Assembly (NCBI RefSeq): GCF_017603825.1
Contig: NZ_CP072014.1
Span: forward strand, 3,038,001-3,102,000
DNA length: 64,000 nt
DNA from: Arthrobacter crystallopoietes
Lineage (GTDB): Bacteria > Actinomycetota > Actinomycetes > Actinomycetales > Micrococcaceae
Direction of reading: 5' to 3'
In this document: positions 25,312-34,539 of the stretch, piece by piece
Layout of the letters: every line of letters starts with the position of its first letter
How positions within the stretch are numbered: the first letter of the stretch is position 1
Notes under the pieces: model-generated
What the model saw: only the letters and a program-made list of their open reading frames with translations
Told to the model about the DNA's origin: nothing
The model's database searches: none
Program-made: the position numbers and the translations under genes

Positions 25312-26393
25312 GCAACCAGGGATTCTCGCCTGCGGAACACCGGGCGATGGATCTTGCACTGGACACCGCCAAGCTTGGCTACCGCGGCGCCAATCCTTTG
25401 GTTGGCGCGGCAGTTCTGGACGCCACCGGTGAAGTGCTCAGCATCGGCTACCACAGCGGTGCCGGCTCGCCGCATGCGGAAATCGACGCGCTGGCCAATC
25501 TGCGCCACCGGATATCCCAGCAGCAGGACCTTTCCGACTGCACCATGGTGGTGACCCTTGAACCCTGCAATCACCAGGGCCGCACGGGACCGTGCGCCGC
25601 AGCTATCGTCGACGCAGGCATCGGCAACGTCATCTATGCAGCTGCGGACCCCACGCCGGAGGCCACGGGAGGGGGAGATGTCCTCCGCAACGCCGGCATC
25701 GCCGTGCGCAGGGGTCTGCTTGAGGAGCGGGCGCTTGAGCTGAACCACAGGTGGTTCCGGGCCAAATCGGAAAACCGTCCGTTCACCACCATGCACATTG
25801 CCCAGACGCTCGATGGGCTGATTGCAGCGCAGGACGGCACAAGCCAATGGATCACCTCCGCGGAGTCGCGGCAGGACAGCCACGGCATCCGCAGCCGCGT
25901 GGACGCGATCATCGCCGGCACCGGAACAGTTCTGGCAGACAACCCGAGGCTGACTGCCAGGGACGAATCGGGCGCGGTAACGGAGTCCCAGCCGCTGCGA
26001 GTGGTGATGGGTCTGCGCGACGTTCCCGAAGACTCCGCCATCCGTGGGGACGACGGTCTGTTCCTGCAGCTGCGAACGCATGATCCGGCCGAAGTGCTGG
26101 GCGACCTGGCGGGGCGGGGAGTCGCGCACGCCATGGTCGAAGGCGGTGCAGCGGTGGCGGGAGCCTTCCTTCAGGCGGACCTCGTCGACGAACTGGTTCT
26201 CTATCTGGCGCCCATGCTCCTGGGCGATGGGACCCGGTCCACGGGCGACTTAGGCATCCGGACGTTAGCTGAGGCCTCTCAGTGGCGTTGGGACAACAGC
26301 GGCGGCGGCCGCACCTCAAATCTTGGCGCAGATCTGCGCCTTCATCTGGAACCGATGCCGCTCGGCATCCCAAGCGGCAGGAAAGGCCTCTAA
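25308..26393 (+). CDS. ribD: Bifunctional pyrimidine deaminase/reductase RibD
   Basis: A 361-residue two-domain enzyme for the second and third steps of riboflavin synthesis. The N-terminal deaminase has the zinc and catalytic motif H-A-E-I-D-A-L and the T-L-E-P-C-N-H-Q-G-R-T-G-P-C motif. The C-terminal NADPH reductase begins near residue 150 (T-M-H-I-A-Q-T-L-D-G) and includes V-E-G-G-A-A-V-A-G. It overlaps ribM by 4 bases and shares one base with the ribE start (TAATG). Confidence 0.95.
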   Translation: MSNQGFSPAEHRAMDLALDTAKLGYRGANPLVGAAVLDATGEVLSIGYHSGAGSPHAEIDALANLRHRISQQQDLSDCTMVVTLEPCNHQGRTGPCAAAIVDAGIGNVIYAAADPTPEATGGGDVLRNAGIAVRRGLLEERALELNHRWFRAKSENRPFTTMHIAQTLDGLIAAQDGTSQWITSAESRQDSHGIRSRVDAIIAGTGTVLADNPRLTARDESGAVTESQPLRVVMGLRDVPEDSAIRGDDGLFLQLRTHDPAEVLGDLAGRGVAHAMVEGGAAVAGAFLQADLVDELVLYLAPMLLGDGTRSTGDLGIRTLAEASQWRWDNSGGGRTSNLGADLRLHLEPMPLGIPSGRKGL

Positions 26394-27049
26394 TGTTTAC
26401 CGGAATCATCACGGAGCAGGGCAGCGTGGAATCGCTGGTCCTGAACCCGGCGAAGGACAGTGCTGTCCTGACCATCAAGGCAGGGGAAGCGATCGCGGAC
26501 CTTGAACTCGGCGGGTCCCTGGCCGTCAATGGCGTTTGCCTGACCGCCGTGGAATCCAAGCCGGGCGTTGTCAGCGTCGACGTTATGGGGGAGACGCTGA
26601 CCCGGACCACCACTGGTGAGCTCAAAGCCGGCGCCAGCGTGAATCTCGAGCGGTGCGTTCCTGCCGGAGGGCGTATGGATGGACATGTGGTCCAGGGACA
26701 CGTGGACGGTGTCGGCGCACTGCTCGAACGCGAAAATATGGGCGACTGGGAGCGGTTGCGTTTCAGCGTCCCCCTCCAGCTCGCCCGCTACATTGCCGAA
26801 AAGGGTTCCATCGCGATTGACGGTGTGTCCCTGACCGTAACGACGGTCAGCCCGGTCGACGCCGAGGACGCCTATTTTGAGGTGGGGCTGATTCCCACCA
26901 CCCTGGCCGAAACGAATCTGGGTGCCAAGGCCGCTGGCGACAAGGTCAACCTCGAGGTAGATGTGCTCGCCAAGTACGCCGAGCGGTTGCTGGCCTTCTC
27001 CCAAGCGGACAAGGCAGCAGCCCGCCACGTAGCAGGAGCACATTCATGA
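26393..27049 (+). CDS. ribE: Riboflavin synthase alpha subunit
   Basis: A 218-residue enzyme that dismutates two molecules of 6,7-dimethyl-8-ribityllumazine to riboflavin. It has the diagnostic M-F-T-G-I-I start and two lumazine-binding repeats (about 1-97 and 98-195), the second with M-D-G-H-V-V-Q-G-H-V-D-G. The open frame extends 37 codons upstream within ribD, but the conserved start fixes the ATG at 26393. Confidence 0.95.
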   Translation: MFTGIITEQGSVESLVLNPAKDSAVLTIKAGEAIADLELGGSLAVNGVCLTAVESKPGVVSVDVMGETLTRTTTGELKAGASVNLERCVPAGGRMDGHVVQGHVDGVGALLERENMGDWERLRFSVPLQLARYIAEKGSIAIDGVSLTVTTVSPVDAEDAYFEVGLIPTTLAETNLGAKAAGDKVNLEVDVLAKYAERLLAFSQADKAAARHVAGAHS

Positions 27050-27744
27050 GCGCGGCAGTGGAACCCCGGATCCGGCTCGACGCCGTTGAGCAAGCCATCA
27101 GCGCCATCGCTGCCGGTCGGCCGGTTGTGGTGGTCGACGACGAAGACCGGGAGAACGAAGGCGACATCATATTCGCGGCGGACGCCTCCACACCTGCACT
27201 GATGGGCTGGACGGTCCGATACACCTCGGGAGTGATCTGTGTCCCGATGACGGGCAGCCGCGCTGATGAGCTTGGCCTTCCGCCGATGGTTGAAGTCAAC
27301 CAGGACGCAAAGGGCACCGCCTACACGGTTTCCTGCGATGCGGCCACCGGAGTTACCACCGGCATCAGCTCCACCGACCGTGCACGAACGGCGCAGGTGC
27401 TGGCGTCCGAGCTGAGTACTGCCAGCCAGTTGAACAGGCCGGGCCATATCTTCCCGCTCCGGGCTGTCGACGGTGGCGTCCTGGCGCGCCGCGGGCACAC
27501 CGAAGCTGCCGTCGATCTCTGCCGGCTCGGTGGCCGGTCGCCCGTAGGCGTGATCGCAGAGCTCGTGCACGATGACGGGGAAATGATGCGGCTGCCCGCG
27601 CTGCGCGACTTTGCCAATGAGCACGGTTGCCCGCTGGTATCCATCGAGGACCTTGTCCGGTTCATCGCGGCCGAAGGAACAGGCCCACAGAGTACGCAGT
27701 CGCTCCAGACACGTGAATCCGCCGGACAGGAGGCGCACCAGTGA
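27046..27744 (+). CDS. ribB: 3,4-dihydroxy-2-butanone 4-phosphate synthase
   Basis: A 232-residue enzyme that turns ribulose-5-phosphate into the four-carbon precursor of riboflavin. The acidic metal-binding motif D-D-E-D-R-E-N-E-G-D and the R-P-G-H-I-F-P-L motif are intact, as is H-T-E-A-A-V-D-L near residue 150. It is a stand-alone RibB: the GTP cyclohydrolase II follows as a separate overlapping gene (GTGA), whereas many actinobacteria have the two fused. A roughly 20-residue Gln/Ser-rich tail marks the split. Confidence 0.95.
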   Translation: MSAAVEPRIRLDAVEQAISAIAAGRPVVVVDDEDRENEGDIIFAADASTPALMGWTVRYTSGVICVPMTGSRADELGLPPMVEVNQDAKGTAYTVSCDAATGVTTGISSTDRARTAQVLASELSTASQLNRPGHIFPLRAVDGGVLARRGHTEAAVDLCRLGGRSPVGVIAELVHDDGEMMRLPALRDFANEHGCPLVSIEDLVRFIAAEGTGPQSTQSLQTRESAGQEAHQ

Positions 27745-28412
27745 CCACCAGAAACGACCCATCGCCGGCCGCGGTGTCGGTTCCGCCGGCCTCCCCGGCG
27801 CACGTGACCGGCGGTCCGGCCGTGCAGTTGCCCACGGCTTTTGGCTATTTCACGGCACGAGCATGGACGGACAGTGCCACGGGGGTGGAGCATCTGAGCA
27901 TCACTTCGCCGGTGCGCCCCGACACGGCTCCGCTGGTTCGGCTCCATTCGGAGTGCCTGACAGGGGATGTCTTTGCTTCCTTCCGCTGCGACTGCGGTGA
28001 GCAGCTGGACCAGGCTCTGGCTTTGATCGCCGAACAGGGCGGCACCGTGTTGTACCTGCGCGGCCAAGAGGGGCGCGGTATCGGACTGGCAAACAAGATC
28101 CGTGCATACGCCTTGCAGGAGGACGGCGCGGACACAGTTGAGGCCAATGAACAGCTGGGTCTGCCGGTGGATGCGCGCGACTATTCAGCCGCGGCGTCGA
28201 TCCTGCACACCATGGGGCTGGACACCATCCGGCTCCTGAGCAATAACCCGGCCAAGAGCAGTACGCTCTCCGGCTATGGGATCAGCGTCGTGGAAATGAT
28301 CTCCTCCGAGGTGCCATCCCGCGAGCAGAACCTGCGCTATCTGCAGACCAAACGGGACCGAATGGATCATCGGCTGGCCTTGCTTGAAGACCACCCGGTC
28401 CACCAAAGCTGA
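27741..28412 (+). CDS. ribA: GTP cyclohydrolase II
   Basis: A 223-residue zinc enzyme that opens GTP for riboflavin synthesis. The zinc site is the C-x10-C-x-C pattern in H-S-E-C-L-T-G-D-V-F through F-R-C-D-C-G, and R-G-Q-E-G-R-G-I-G-L is the catalytic arginine loop; L-L-S-N-N-P-A-K is also typical. The first 35 residues are Pro/Ala rich and look like a linker left from a RibB-RibA fusion. The GTG start overlaps ribB by 4 bases. Confidence 0.93.
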   Translation: MTTRNDPSPAAVSVPPASPAHVTGGPAVQLPTAFGYFTARAWTDSATGVEHLSITSPVRPDTAPLVRLHSECLTGDVFASFRCDCGEQLDQALALIAEQGGTVLYLRGQEGRGIGLANKIRAYALQEDGADTVEANEQLGLPVDARDYSAAASILHTMGLDTIRLLSNNPAKSSTLSGYGISVVEMISSEVPSREQNLRYLQTKRDRMDHRLALLEDHPVHQS

Positions 28413-28499
28413 TAACAGCGGCACCTTCCCAGTACTGAAGATGAACCCGCCGCCAACCCCGGCTGGGTACGAACATTCACAGAAAGCAGAGAGTAAAAA

Positions 28500-28985
28500 A
28501 TGAGCGGACACGGAGCACCGGTTATCGACGTCGCCGAACTGAACGGCAATGCGGGCGAACTGAAGCTGGCCATCGTCGCAGCCAGCTGGCATACGCAGAT
28601 CATGGACGGCCTGATCGACGGCGCCCTGCGGGCAGCCAAGGAAGCCGGCATCGCCGAGCCCGCGCTGGTTAGAGTTCCCGGCAGCTTCGAGTTGCCGGTG
28701 GCAGCGGCGCGGCTGGCACCGCACTATGACGCGGTGGTGGCCCTCGGCGTCGTTATTCGTGGTGGAACACCGCACTTCGAGTACGTCTGCCAGGCAGCCA
28801 CCGAGGGGCTGACCGACGTCAGTGTCAATACCGGGACACCCGTAGGATTCGGGGTCCTGACGTGCGATACGGAGCAGCAGGGTCTTGACCGCGCCGGGCT
28901 TGAGGGCTCAAACGAGGACAAGGGCCACGAGGCTGTTACGGCCGCATTGGCGACGGCTGCCACCTTGCGCCAGCTCGGAGTCTAA
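28500..28985 (+). CDS. ribH: 6,7-dimethyl-8-ribityllumazine synthase
   Basis: A 161-residue capsid-forming enzyme that joins the RibB and RibD-pathway products. Motifs: [24 protein letters not shown] with the catalytic His, and [14 protein letters not shown]. It is separated from ribA by 87 bases, the only sizable gap in the operon, with no terminator in it. Confidence 0.95.
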   Translation: MSGHGAPVIDVAELNGNAGELKLAIVAASWHTQIMDGLIDGALRAAKEAGIAEPALVRVPGSFELPVAAARLAPHYDAVVALGVVIRGGTPHFEYVCQAATEGLTDVSVNTGTPVGFGVLTCDTEQQGLDRAGLEGSNEDKGHEAVTAALATAATLRQLGV

Positions 28986-29014
28986 AGGCCTCGGACAAGG
29001 GGATTCGTCACATA

Positions 29015-29039
29015 GCCCGGGCCGGTTTGCGGCCCGGGC
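29015..29039 (+). terminator. Probable terminator of the riboflavin operon
   Basis: GCCCGGGCC and GGCCCGGGC form a perfect 9-bp stem with a 7-base loop 30 bases after the ribH stop. No T run follows. The loop and 3' arm overlap the -35 box proposed for hisE. Confidence 0.55.
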
Positions 29040-29057
29040 CATGTGCTGGCGTAATCT
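29027..29057 (+). promoter_or_regulatory. hisE promoter giving a leaderless transcript
   Basis: TTGCGG (29027-29032) and TAATCT (29052-29057), 19-base spacer. The -10 box ends 7 bases before the GTG of hisE, so transcription would begin at or next to the start codon. Confidence 0.45.
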
Positions 29058-29064
29058 TGGGAGC

Positions 29065-29328
29065 GTGAAATCCTTCGAATCCCTTTTTGCCGAGCTGAGC
29101 GAGAAAGCGCAGACGCGCCCGGAGGGCTCGGGTACCGTAGCCGAACTGGACTCTGGTATCCATGGCATCGGGAAGAAGGTTGTGGAAGAGGCGGCCGAAG
29201 TATGGATGGCTGCGGAGTACGAGTCGGATGAAGCGGCGGCGGAAGAAATTTCCCAGTTGCTCTACCACCTGCAGGTCCTGATGATCGCCAAAGGCCTGAC
29301 CCTGGCAGACGTATACAAGCATCTGTAG
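29065..29328 (+). CDS. hisE: Phosphoribosyl-ATP pyrophosphatase
   Basis: An 87-residue single-domain enzyme for the second step of histidine synthesis. The sequence [31 protein letters not shown] and the closing L-L-Y-H-L-Q-V-L-M are typical of actinobacterial HisE. The GTG at 29065 is chosen because it starts the conserved N-terminus; the frame is open 60 codons further up without similarity. A -10 box just upstream suggests leaderless translation. Confidence 0.92.
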   Translation: MKSFESLFAELSEKAQTRPEGSGTVAELDSGIHGIGKKVVEEAAEVWMAAEYESDEAAAEEISQLLYHLQVLMIAKGLTLADVYKHL

Positions 29329-29427
29329 CGGGACGCCGCCAGAGGTGTTCCGCCAAGCCTGCCCGGGGCAGTTTCCCCAAAACCGGCCGTCGTACGGCCA
29401 ACCGATCCTCTGCAGAAAGTCATCTTC

Positions 29428-30270
29428 ATGCTACGCGTAGCCGTCCCCAACAAAGGTTCCCTGTCCGAAGCCGCGTCCGCGATGCTCACCGAGGCCGGAT
29501 ACCGGCAGCGTCGTGACAGCCGTGAGCTGGTCATGATGGATCCGGACAACGACGTCGAATTCTTCTTCCTCCGCCCGCGCGATATTGCCGTCTACGTGGG
29601 CAAGGGCACGCTGGACGTCGGGATCACCGGCCGCGACCTTTTCCTCGATGCACAGGTGGAAGCCGAAGAGCTCCTGAGCCTTGGCTTCGCCGCCTCAACG
29701 TTCCGGTTCGCCGGCCCGGTTGGTGAGTTCTCCGACGTCCAGCAGCTGCACGGCAGGCGCCTGGCCACCAGCTACGACGGACTGCTGCAAAGCTACCTGA
29801 CCGAGCGTGGCGTGGATGCCAAGGTAGTCCGGCTGGACGGCGCCGTGGAGTCCTCGGTGCGCCTGGGGGTCGCCGACGCGATCGCGGATGTTGTGGAAAC
29901 CGGGAGCACGCTCAAGGCCGCCGGGATGGAGATCTTCGGCGAACCCATCCTCCGCTCCGAGGCCGTTCTCATCGGCCGCAGGGGCGAGGTGCCCACGGGC
30001 CTGGAGGTCCTGATCCGCAGGCTCCGCGGCGTCATTGTCGCCCGCGAGTTCGTGATGATGGACTATGACATCCGCAAGGAACTGGTGGAGCAGGCTGCTG
30101 CCCTGACACCGGGCCTGGAATCGCCCACCGTCTCCCCGCTGCGCGACTCCGAGTGGGTCGCGGTGCGCTCGATGGTCAGCCGCACACAGACCAACCGGAT
30201 CATGGATGAGCTGTATGACCTGGGCGCACGCGCCATCCTGGTCAGCACCATCCACGCCTGCCGCATCTGA
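29428..30270 (+). CDS. hisG: ATP phosphoribosyltransferase (long form)
   Basis: A 280-residue enzyme for the first, committed step of histidine synthesis. The catalytic part begins [11 protein letters not shown] and includes V-G-I-T-G-R-D and [10 protein letters not shown]; the last 75 residues are the ACT-like regulatory domain (from about residue 205) that binds histidine, which marks the long form that needs no HisZ. It follows hisE by 99 bases, a gap holding two short hairpins near 29359-29374 and 29385-29399. Confidence 0.95.
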   Translation: MLRVAVPNKGSLSEAASAMLTEAGYRQRRDSRELVMMDPDNDVEFFFLRPRDIAVYVGKGTLDVGITGRDLFLDAQVEAEELLSLGFAASTFRFAGPVGEFSDVQQLHGRRLATSYDGLLQSYLTERGVDAKVVRLDGAVESSVRLGVADAIADVVETGSTLKAAGMEIFGEPILRSEAVLIGRRGEVPTGLEVLIRRLRGVIVAREFVMMDYDIRKELVEQAAALTPGLESPTVSPLRDSEWVAVRSMVSRTQTNRIMDELYDLGARAILVSTIHACRI

Positions 30271-30284
30271 TCGGGGAAGTGCAA

Positions 30285-31055
30285 GTGTCTGTAGCAATCC
30301 GCGTCATTCCCTGCCTCGATGTCGACGCCGGCAGGGTGGTCAAGGGCGTCAATTTCGAAGGCCTGCGCGACGCCGGGGATCCGGTTGAACTGGCACACCG
30401 TTATGACCGTGCCGGAGCCGACGAACTGACCTTTCTGGACGTGACCGCCTCCTCCGGAAACCGCGAGACGACGTTCGACGTCGTTGCGCGCACCGCGGAG
30501 GAAGTCTTCATCCCGCTGACGGTCGGCGGAGGTGTCCGCAGCGTCGCCGACGTCGATAGATTGCTGCGCTTCGGTGCCGACAAGGCGTCGATCAACACCG
30601 CAGCCGTGGTCCGCCCGGAGGTCATCGACGAGATTACTAACCACTTCGGCTCGCAGGTCCTGGTGTTGTCGCTGGATGCCCGGCGGACGGCTGATTCCTC
30701 GGTACCTTCCGGCTTCGAGGTCACGACGCACGGCGGCAGGCAAGGCACGGGCATTGATGCAGTGCAGTGGGCTAAGGAAGCCGCCGACCGTGGGGTAGGG
30801 GAGATCCTGCTGAACTCCATCGACGCCGACGGCACCAAAGAAGGCTTCGACCTGGAGATGATCCGGACCGTGCGTGCTGCGGTGCAGGTTCCGCTGATCG
30901 CCTCCGGTGGCGCTGGCAAGCCCGAGCATTTTCCGCCGGCGGTGGCGGCCGGTGCCGATGCCGTATTGGCCGCGTCCGTGTTCCATTTCGGACCCGACGA
31001 TGCCATCGCCCAGGTGAAGAACGCTATTCGCGCCGCAGGCTACCCGGTGCGCTGA
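30285..31055 (+). CDS. hisF: Imidazole glycerol phosphate synthase cyclase subunit
   Basis: A 256-residue TIM-barrel enzyme that forms the imidazole ring with ammonia from HisH. Motifs: [17 protein letters not shown] with the catalytic Asp, L-T-V-G-G-G-V-R-S, and I-A-S-G-G-A-G-K. The GTG at 30285 has GGGGAAG 5 bases upstream; the in-frame GTG at 30279 is less well placed. hisH and hisA are not in the window. Confidence 0.94.
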   Translation: MSVAIRVIPCLDVDAGRVVKGVNFEGLRDAGDPVELAHRYDRAGADELTFLDVTASSGNRETTFDVVARTAEEVFIPLTVGGGVRSVADVDRLLRFGADKASINTAAVVRPEVIDEITNHFGSQVLVLSLDARRTADSSVPSGFEVTTHGGRQGTGIDAVQWAKEAADRGVGEILLNSIDADGTKEGFDLEMIRTVRAAVQVPLIASGGAGKPEHFPPAVAAGADAVLAASVFHFGPDDAIAQVKNAIRAAGYPVR

Positions 31056-31073
31056 GACCGGACGCGTGCGGAG

Positions 31074-31718
31074 TCAGAGACCGATTTCGGCGCTCTGCAG
31101 CAGTGCGACGGCGTCCGGTTGGCCTTCGAAAGTAACGAGAGCGTGCTGGGTACGGCCATGCGCATGCATGAGCAGTTCTCCGGGCTCTCCGACGATCGCT
31201 ACCGACACCGAGGCACGCTTCGCAACGTGCCGGGGGCCATCGGGGCGCACCAGGACAATGCCCAGATCCACCCCGCGGTACAGGAGGGCGGCCCGCTTGA
31301 TCAGGTCGTCCCACAAGGCGTTGGAGTATTCCTCATCCAAAGCGCGCGGTGCCCACCGCGTGGTGGCACGCCGGACGTCTTCGGTGTGCACAAAGTACTC
31401 GATAAGATTCGCGGCGGCATCCACCGATTTGAGCTTCAGCGGCGAGAGCCGGGGCGGGCCGGCGCGGAAGGCCTTCACCAACTTGCTGTAGCCCGCTGTT
31501 CCGCGGGATTTGTCCGCCAGCTTTCGGGTGGCTTCGTCCGAAACCTTCGACAGGGGCTTGAAGGCCATGCCCAGCTGGGCCGTCAACCGGTGTTCGCGCA
31601 GATACAGATGCGCCGCCAGTTCGGCAGTCCGCCAGCCTTCACAGAGCGTGGCGGAGTCCGGGCCGGCTGCCAGCAGAGTCTCGGCCAGAACTTCACGGGA
31701 CGGGTCAACGAAATGCAT
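31074..31718 (-). CDS. TIGR03085-type maleylpyruvate isomerase-like protein
   Basis: A 214-residue protein of the DinB/mycothiol-dependent isomerase fold. It has the usual start H-F-V-D-P-S-R-E, then L-C-E-G-W-R-T-A-E-L-A-A-H-L-Y-L-R-E with one metal His, and E-Y-F-V-H-T-E-D-V-R-R-A with another, matching the TIGR03085 family. The role is unknown; relatives use mycothiol as a cofactor. It is convergent with hisF and divergent from hisI. The ATG at 31718 is chosen with AGGA upstream; the ATG at 31736 is an alternative. Confidence 0.82.
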   Translation of the reverse strand: MHFVDPSREVLAETLLAAGPDSATLCEGWRTAELAAHLYLREHRLTAQLGMAFKPLSKVSDEATRKLADKSRGTAGYSKLVKAFRAGPPRLSPLKLKSVDAAANLIEYFVHTEDVRRATTRWAPRALDEEYSNALWDDLIKRAALLYRGVDLGIVLVRPDGPRHVAKRASVSVAIVGEPGELLMHAHGRTQHALVTFEGQPDAVALLQSAEIGL

Positions 31719-31813
31719 CAATCCTGAACCTAGCATGAAGCGGCCATTTTTGGGCCGCCCATAACGTTGTGTGGCCTCGTTGGCGGGCGGCAAACGGCCC
31801 ACTGCCGAAGCAC

Positions 31814-31819
31814 TAGACT
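31814..31819 (+). promoter_or_regulatory. -10 box of the hisI-trp operon
   Basis: TAGACT ends 7 bases before the hisI ATG, so the transcript would start at the start codon. No convincing -35 box was found at the proper distance. Confidence 0.4.
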
Positions 31820-31826
31820 TGAAAGG

Positions 31827-32264
31827 ATGTCCTCCCAGTCTGAATCCCAGAACGTATCCATGGCCGGCGCCGGCAGCGAAGCCCTGCCCTCCGCCGTTGC
31901 AGACCTGCTCAAGCGCGATGCCGCAGGCCTCGTCGCCGCGATCATCCAGCAGCATGACACCTCCGAAGTGCTGATGCTGGGCTGGATGGATGACGAGGCG
32001 CTGCGCCGTACGATCTCTTCCGGGAGGGTGACGTTCTATTCGCGGTCACGCCAGGAGTATTGGCGCAAGGGCGATACATCCGGGCACGTGCAATGGGTAA
32101 AATCCGTTGCGCTCGACTGCGACGGCGACGCCCTGCTGATCCAGGTCGACCAGGTCGGCGCAGCCTGCCACACAGGCACCAGAACCTGCTTCGATGGCCG
32201 CAGTGTCGACGTCGTTGTTGGAAACCGTACAGAAGAAGAACCGCTAGCGAAAGAAAACCAGTAA
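31827..32264 (+). CDS. hisI: Phosphoribosyl-AMP cyclohydrolase
   Basis: A 145-residue zinc enzyme for the third step of histidine synthesis. Motifs: [27 protein letters not shown], the metal-binding D-C-D-G-D and the Cys/His end H-T-G-T-R-T-C-F. It is the single-function form (HisE is separate). Its stop shares one base with the trpE start (TAATG), joining histidine and tryptophan genes in one transcript. The ATG at 31827 lies directly after AAAGG and behind a -10 box. Confidence 0.93.
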   Translation: MSSQSESQNVSMAGAGSEALPSAVADLLKRDAAGLVAAIIQQHDTSEVLMLGWMDDEALRRTISSGRVTFYSRSRQEYWRKGDTSGHVQWVKSVALDCDGDALLIQVDQVGAACHTGTRTCFDGRSVDVVVGNRTEEEPLAKENQ

Positions 32265-33835
32265 TGCAGGACCTTGGTGTCATCAGCCCCACGCTGGAGG
32301 AGTTCCGCTCCCTTGCCCGCGACCGGCGGGTTATCCCGATCTCCCTCAAGGTGCTCGCTGATGACCAGACACCCATCTCCCTTTACCGCAAGCTCGGCGG
32401 CGGGCAGGCAGGAACGTTCCTGCTCGAGTCCGCCGCAGTGGGCGGGGTCTGGTCCCGCTACTCGTTCATCGGAACCCATTCCAGGGCCACGCTGACCAGC
32501 AAGAACGGCCAGGCGCACTGGCTGGGGGAGCCGCCGGCCGGCGTGCCGCTGGACGGCAACCCGGTCGAGGCGCTGCGCCAGACGGTGGAGGCGCTGCGCA
32601 CCGAACGTTTTGACGGGCTGCCGCCGTTGACGTCCGGACTAGTGGGCTTCGTGGGTTGGGAAGCGGTGCGTCGTTGGGAAAAGCTGACCAGCCCGCCCGA
32701 AGAGGACCTGCCGCTGCCGGAGCTGGCCATGTGCCTGGTCACGGACATGGCCGTCCACGACAACGCCGAAGGAACTGTCACCCTGATCGCCAACGCCATT
32801 AATTTCGATGGCAGCGACGAGCGGGCGGACGATGCCTGGCGCGACGCGGTTGAGCGCATCCGCCGGATGCTGGCCCAGCTCAATGAGCCGCTGGTCCAGC
32901 AGATTTCCGTACTGGAGAACAGCGCACTGTCGACCGATGAGCTGATGGACTCCGTCACGCACAGCTGGGCGGAAGAGCAATACCTGGCGGCTGTGGACCG
33001 GGGCAAGGAAGCGATTGTCGACGGCGAAGTCTTCCAGGTGGTGATTTCGCGCCGGTTTGAAACGGAGTGTTCGGCCTCGGCACTGGACGTCTACCGGGTG
33101 CTGCGCAACCTCAATCCGAGCCCTTACATGTACCTGTTCAGCCTGGAAGACGCCGACGGCAACGCCTACTCCATCGTCGGGTCTTCGCCCGAGGCACTGG
33201 TTACGGTGACCGGGGACGAAGTTATTACCCACCCGATCGCCGGATCCCGTCCGCGCGGCAAAACCGTGGAACAGGACCGCGAGCTCGCCGAAGAGCTGCT
33301 CGCCGACCTGAAAGAGCGCGCCGAGCACCTGATGCTCGTGGACCTGGCGCGGAACGATATCTCGAAGGTCTGCGATCCGGGCACCGTGGATGTCAGCCAG
33401 TTCATGGAGGTGGAGAAATTCAGCCACATCATGCACCTCGTCTCCACCGTGGTCGGCAGGCTCTCCGACGATAAGTCTGCTTACGACGTGCTGGCCGCGA
33501 CTTTTCCGGCAGGCACGCTCTCCGGCGCGCCGAAACCGCGGGCACTGCGTCTGCTTGACGAACTCGAACCGCACCGCCGCGGCATCTACGGCGGAGTAGT
33601 GGGCTATCTGGACTTTGCCGGCGACATGGACATGGCTATTGCCATCCGTTCCGCCCTGCTGCGCGATGGCCGGGCCTATGTCCAGTCGGGCGGCGGAATC
33701 GTGGCGGACTCGGATCCCGCCACCGAAGCCATCGAATCTGTGAACAAGGCCGCGGCTCCGCTGCGCGCGGTGACCTTGGCCACCCGGCTGCATGCCGCCG
33801 ATCCGGCAGCCATCGTAACCGGTGAAGGCAACTGA
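32264..33835 (+). CDS. trpE: Anthranilate synthase component I
   Basis: A 523-residue enzyme that turns chorismate into anthranilate with ammonia from TrpG. The tryptophan-feedback motif L-L-E-S is present near residue 48, followed by R-Y-S-F. The chorismate-binding C-terminal domain has H-P-I-A-G-S-R-P-R-G, L-V-D-L-A-R-N-D, S-H-I-M-H-L-V-S, F-P-A-G-T-L-S-G-A-P-K and the last Y-V-Q-S-G-G-G-I-V-A-D-S-D. The start is fixed by the TAATG overlap with hisI; the open frame further up is antifunctional sequence within hisI. Confidence 0.95.
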   Translation: MQDLGVISPTLEEFRSLARDRRVIPISLKVLADDQTPISLYRKLGGGQAGTFLLESAAVGGVWSRYSFIGTHSRATLTSKNGQAHWLGEPPAGVPLDGNPVEALRQTVEALRTERFDGLPPLTSGLVGFVGWEAVRRWEKLTSPPEEDLPLPELAMCLVTDMAVHDNAEGTVTLIANAINFDGSDERADDAWRDAVERIRRMLAQLNEPLVQQISVLENSALSTDELMDSVTHSWAEEQYLAAVDRGKEAIVDGEVFQVVISRRFETECSASALDVYRVLRNLNPSPYMYLFSLEDADGNAYSIVGSSPEALVTVTGDEVITHPIAGSRPRGKTVEQDRELAEELLADLKERAEHLMLVDLARNDISKVCDPGTVDVSQFMEVEKFSHIMHLVSTVVGRLSDDKSAYDVLAATFPAGTLSGAPKPRALRLLDELEPHRRGIYGGVVGYLDFAGDMDMAIAIRSALLRDGRAYVQSGGGIVADSDPATEAIESVNKAAAPLRAVTLATRLHAADPAAIVTGEGN

Positions 33836-34449
33836 TGGCTGAGCGGACCGAAGTGAAGCCACCGTCGCGGTGGCAGCGCAAGAGCACCGTAGTGATGGCC
33901 TCCATTCTGGCCTCGCTGGCTGCCTTCGGTGCCACCACCCAGACCTGGCTCAACGTGAGGCTGCCGCAGAGCACGGTGCAGACACCGGACCTTAGCGTGG
34001 CCGGCAGCGAGGCCGCTATCGCGGTCACGGCGCTGGCGTTGGTGGGACTGGCCGCGGCACTGGCGGCTTCTATCGCCGGCCGGATTGCCAGGATTGTCAT
34101 TGCCGTGCTGCTGGCGTTGGCCGGAGCCGGCATCGCACTCTCCAGCTACCAGGTCATCGCGGATCCGGCCGCTGCGGCATCAACCGCCATTGGGGAGGCC
34201 ACCGGGCAGGTTGGGCAGGCCGCGGAAATCTCTTCCACGATGTTTCCCGTGCTGGCGCTGGTGGCCGGTCTCCTGATGGCCGCCTGCGCGGTATGGCTGG
34301 TACTCGCCGGCCGCCGCTGGCAGGCCAACAGGAAGTACACCAGCGCTACCGCACGGCAGGCGGACGGTTCGCCGTCCGACCGGGGCGGTCCTGTCGACGA
34401 GATCGACAGCTGGGACCAGCTCAGCCGTGGCACGGATCCCACAGACTAG
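33835..34449 (+). CDS. Tryptophan-operon-associated membrane protein
   Basis: A 204-residue protein with four membrane helices (about residues 20-40, 58-80, 83-106, 130-152) and a charged cytoplasmic tail with S-D-R-G-G-P-V-D-E-I-D-S-W-D. It matches the family annotated as Trp-biosynthesis-associated membrane protein, found between trpE and trpC in Actinobacteria. Its start shares one base with the trpE stop. Function is unknown; a transport or assembly role has been guessed from position only. Confidence 0.82.
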   Translation: MAERTEVKPPSRWQRKSTVVMASILASLAAFGATTQTWLNVRLPQSTVQTPDLSVAGSEAAIAVTALALVGLAAALAASIAGRIARIVIAVLLALAGAGIALSSYQVIADPAAAASTAIGEATGQVGQAAEISSTMFPVLALVAGLLMAACAVWLVLAGRRWQANRKYTSATARQADGSPSDRGGPVDEIDSWDQLSRGTDPTD

Positions 34450-34482
34450 GGGACCGGGCGGGCCTAAAGTCATACTGGTCGG

Positions 34483-34511
34483 TTCGCCGAAAATCAATGG
34501 CAGAATATAGT
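34483..34511 (+). promoter_or_regulatory. Internal promoter before the HGxxPAAW gene
   Basis: TTCGCC (34483-34488), 17 bases, TATAGT (34506-34511). It lies in the 90-base gap after the four-helix protein and 28 bases before the next start, and may give extra transcription of trpC-trpB-trpA-lgt. Confidence 0.45.
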
Positions 34512-34539
34512 CAGTACCGTTTCTTCAGGGAGTTAGATA

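Noticed and set aside
31700-32264. Tryptophan leader peptide or T-box ahead of trpE
   Set aside because: trpE overlaps hisI directly and no Trp-codon run or T-box core was seen upstream.
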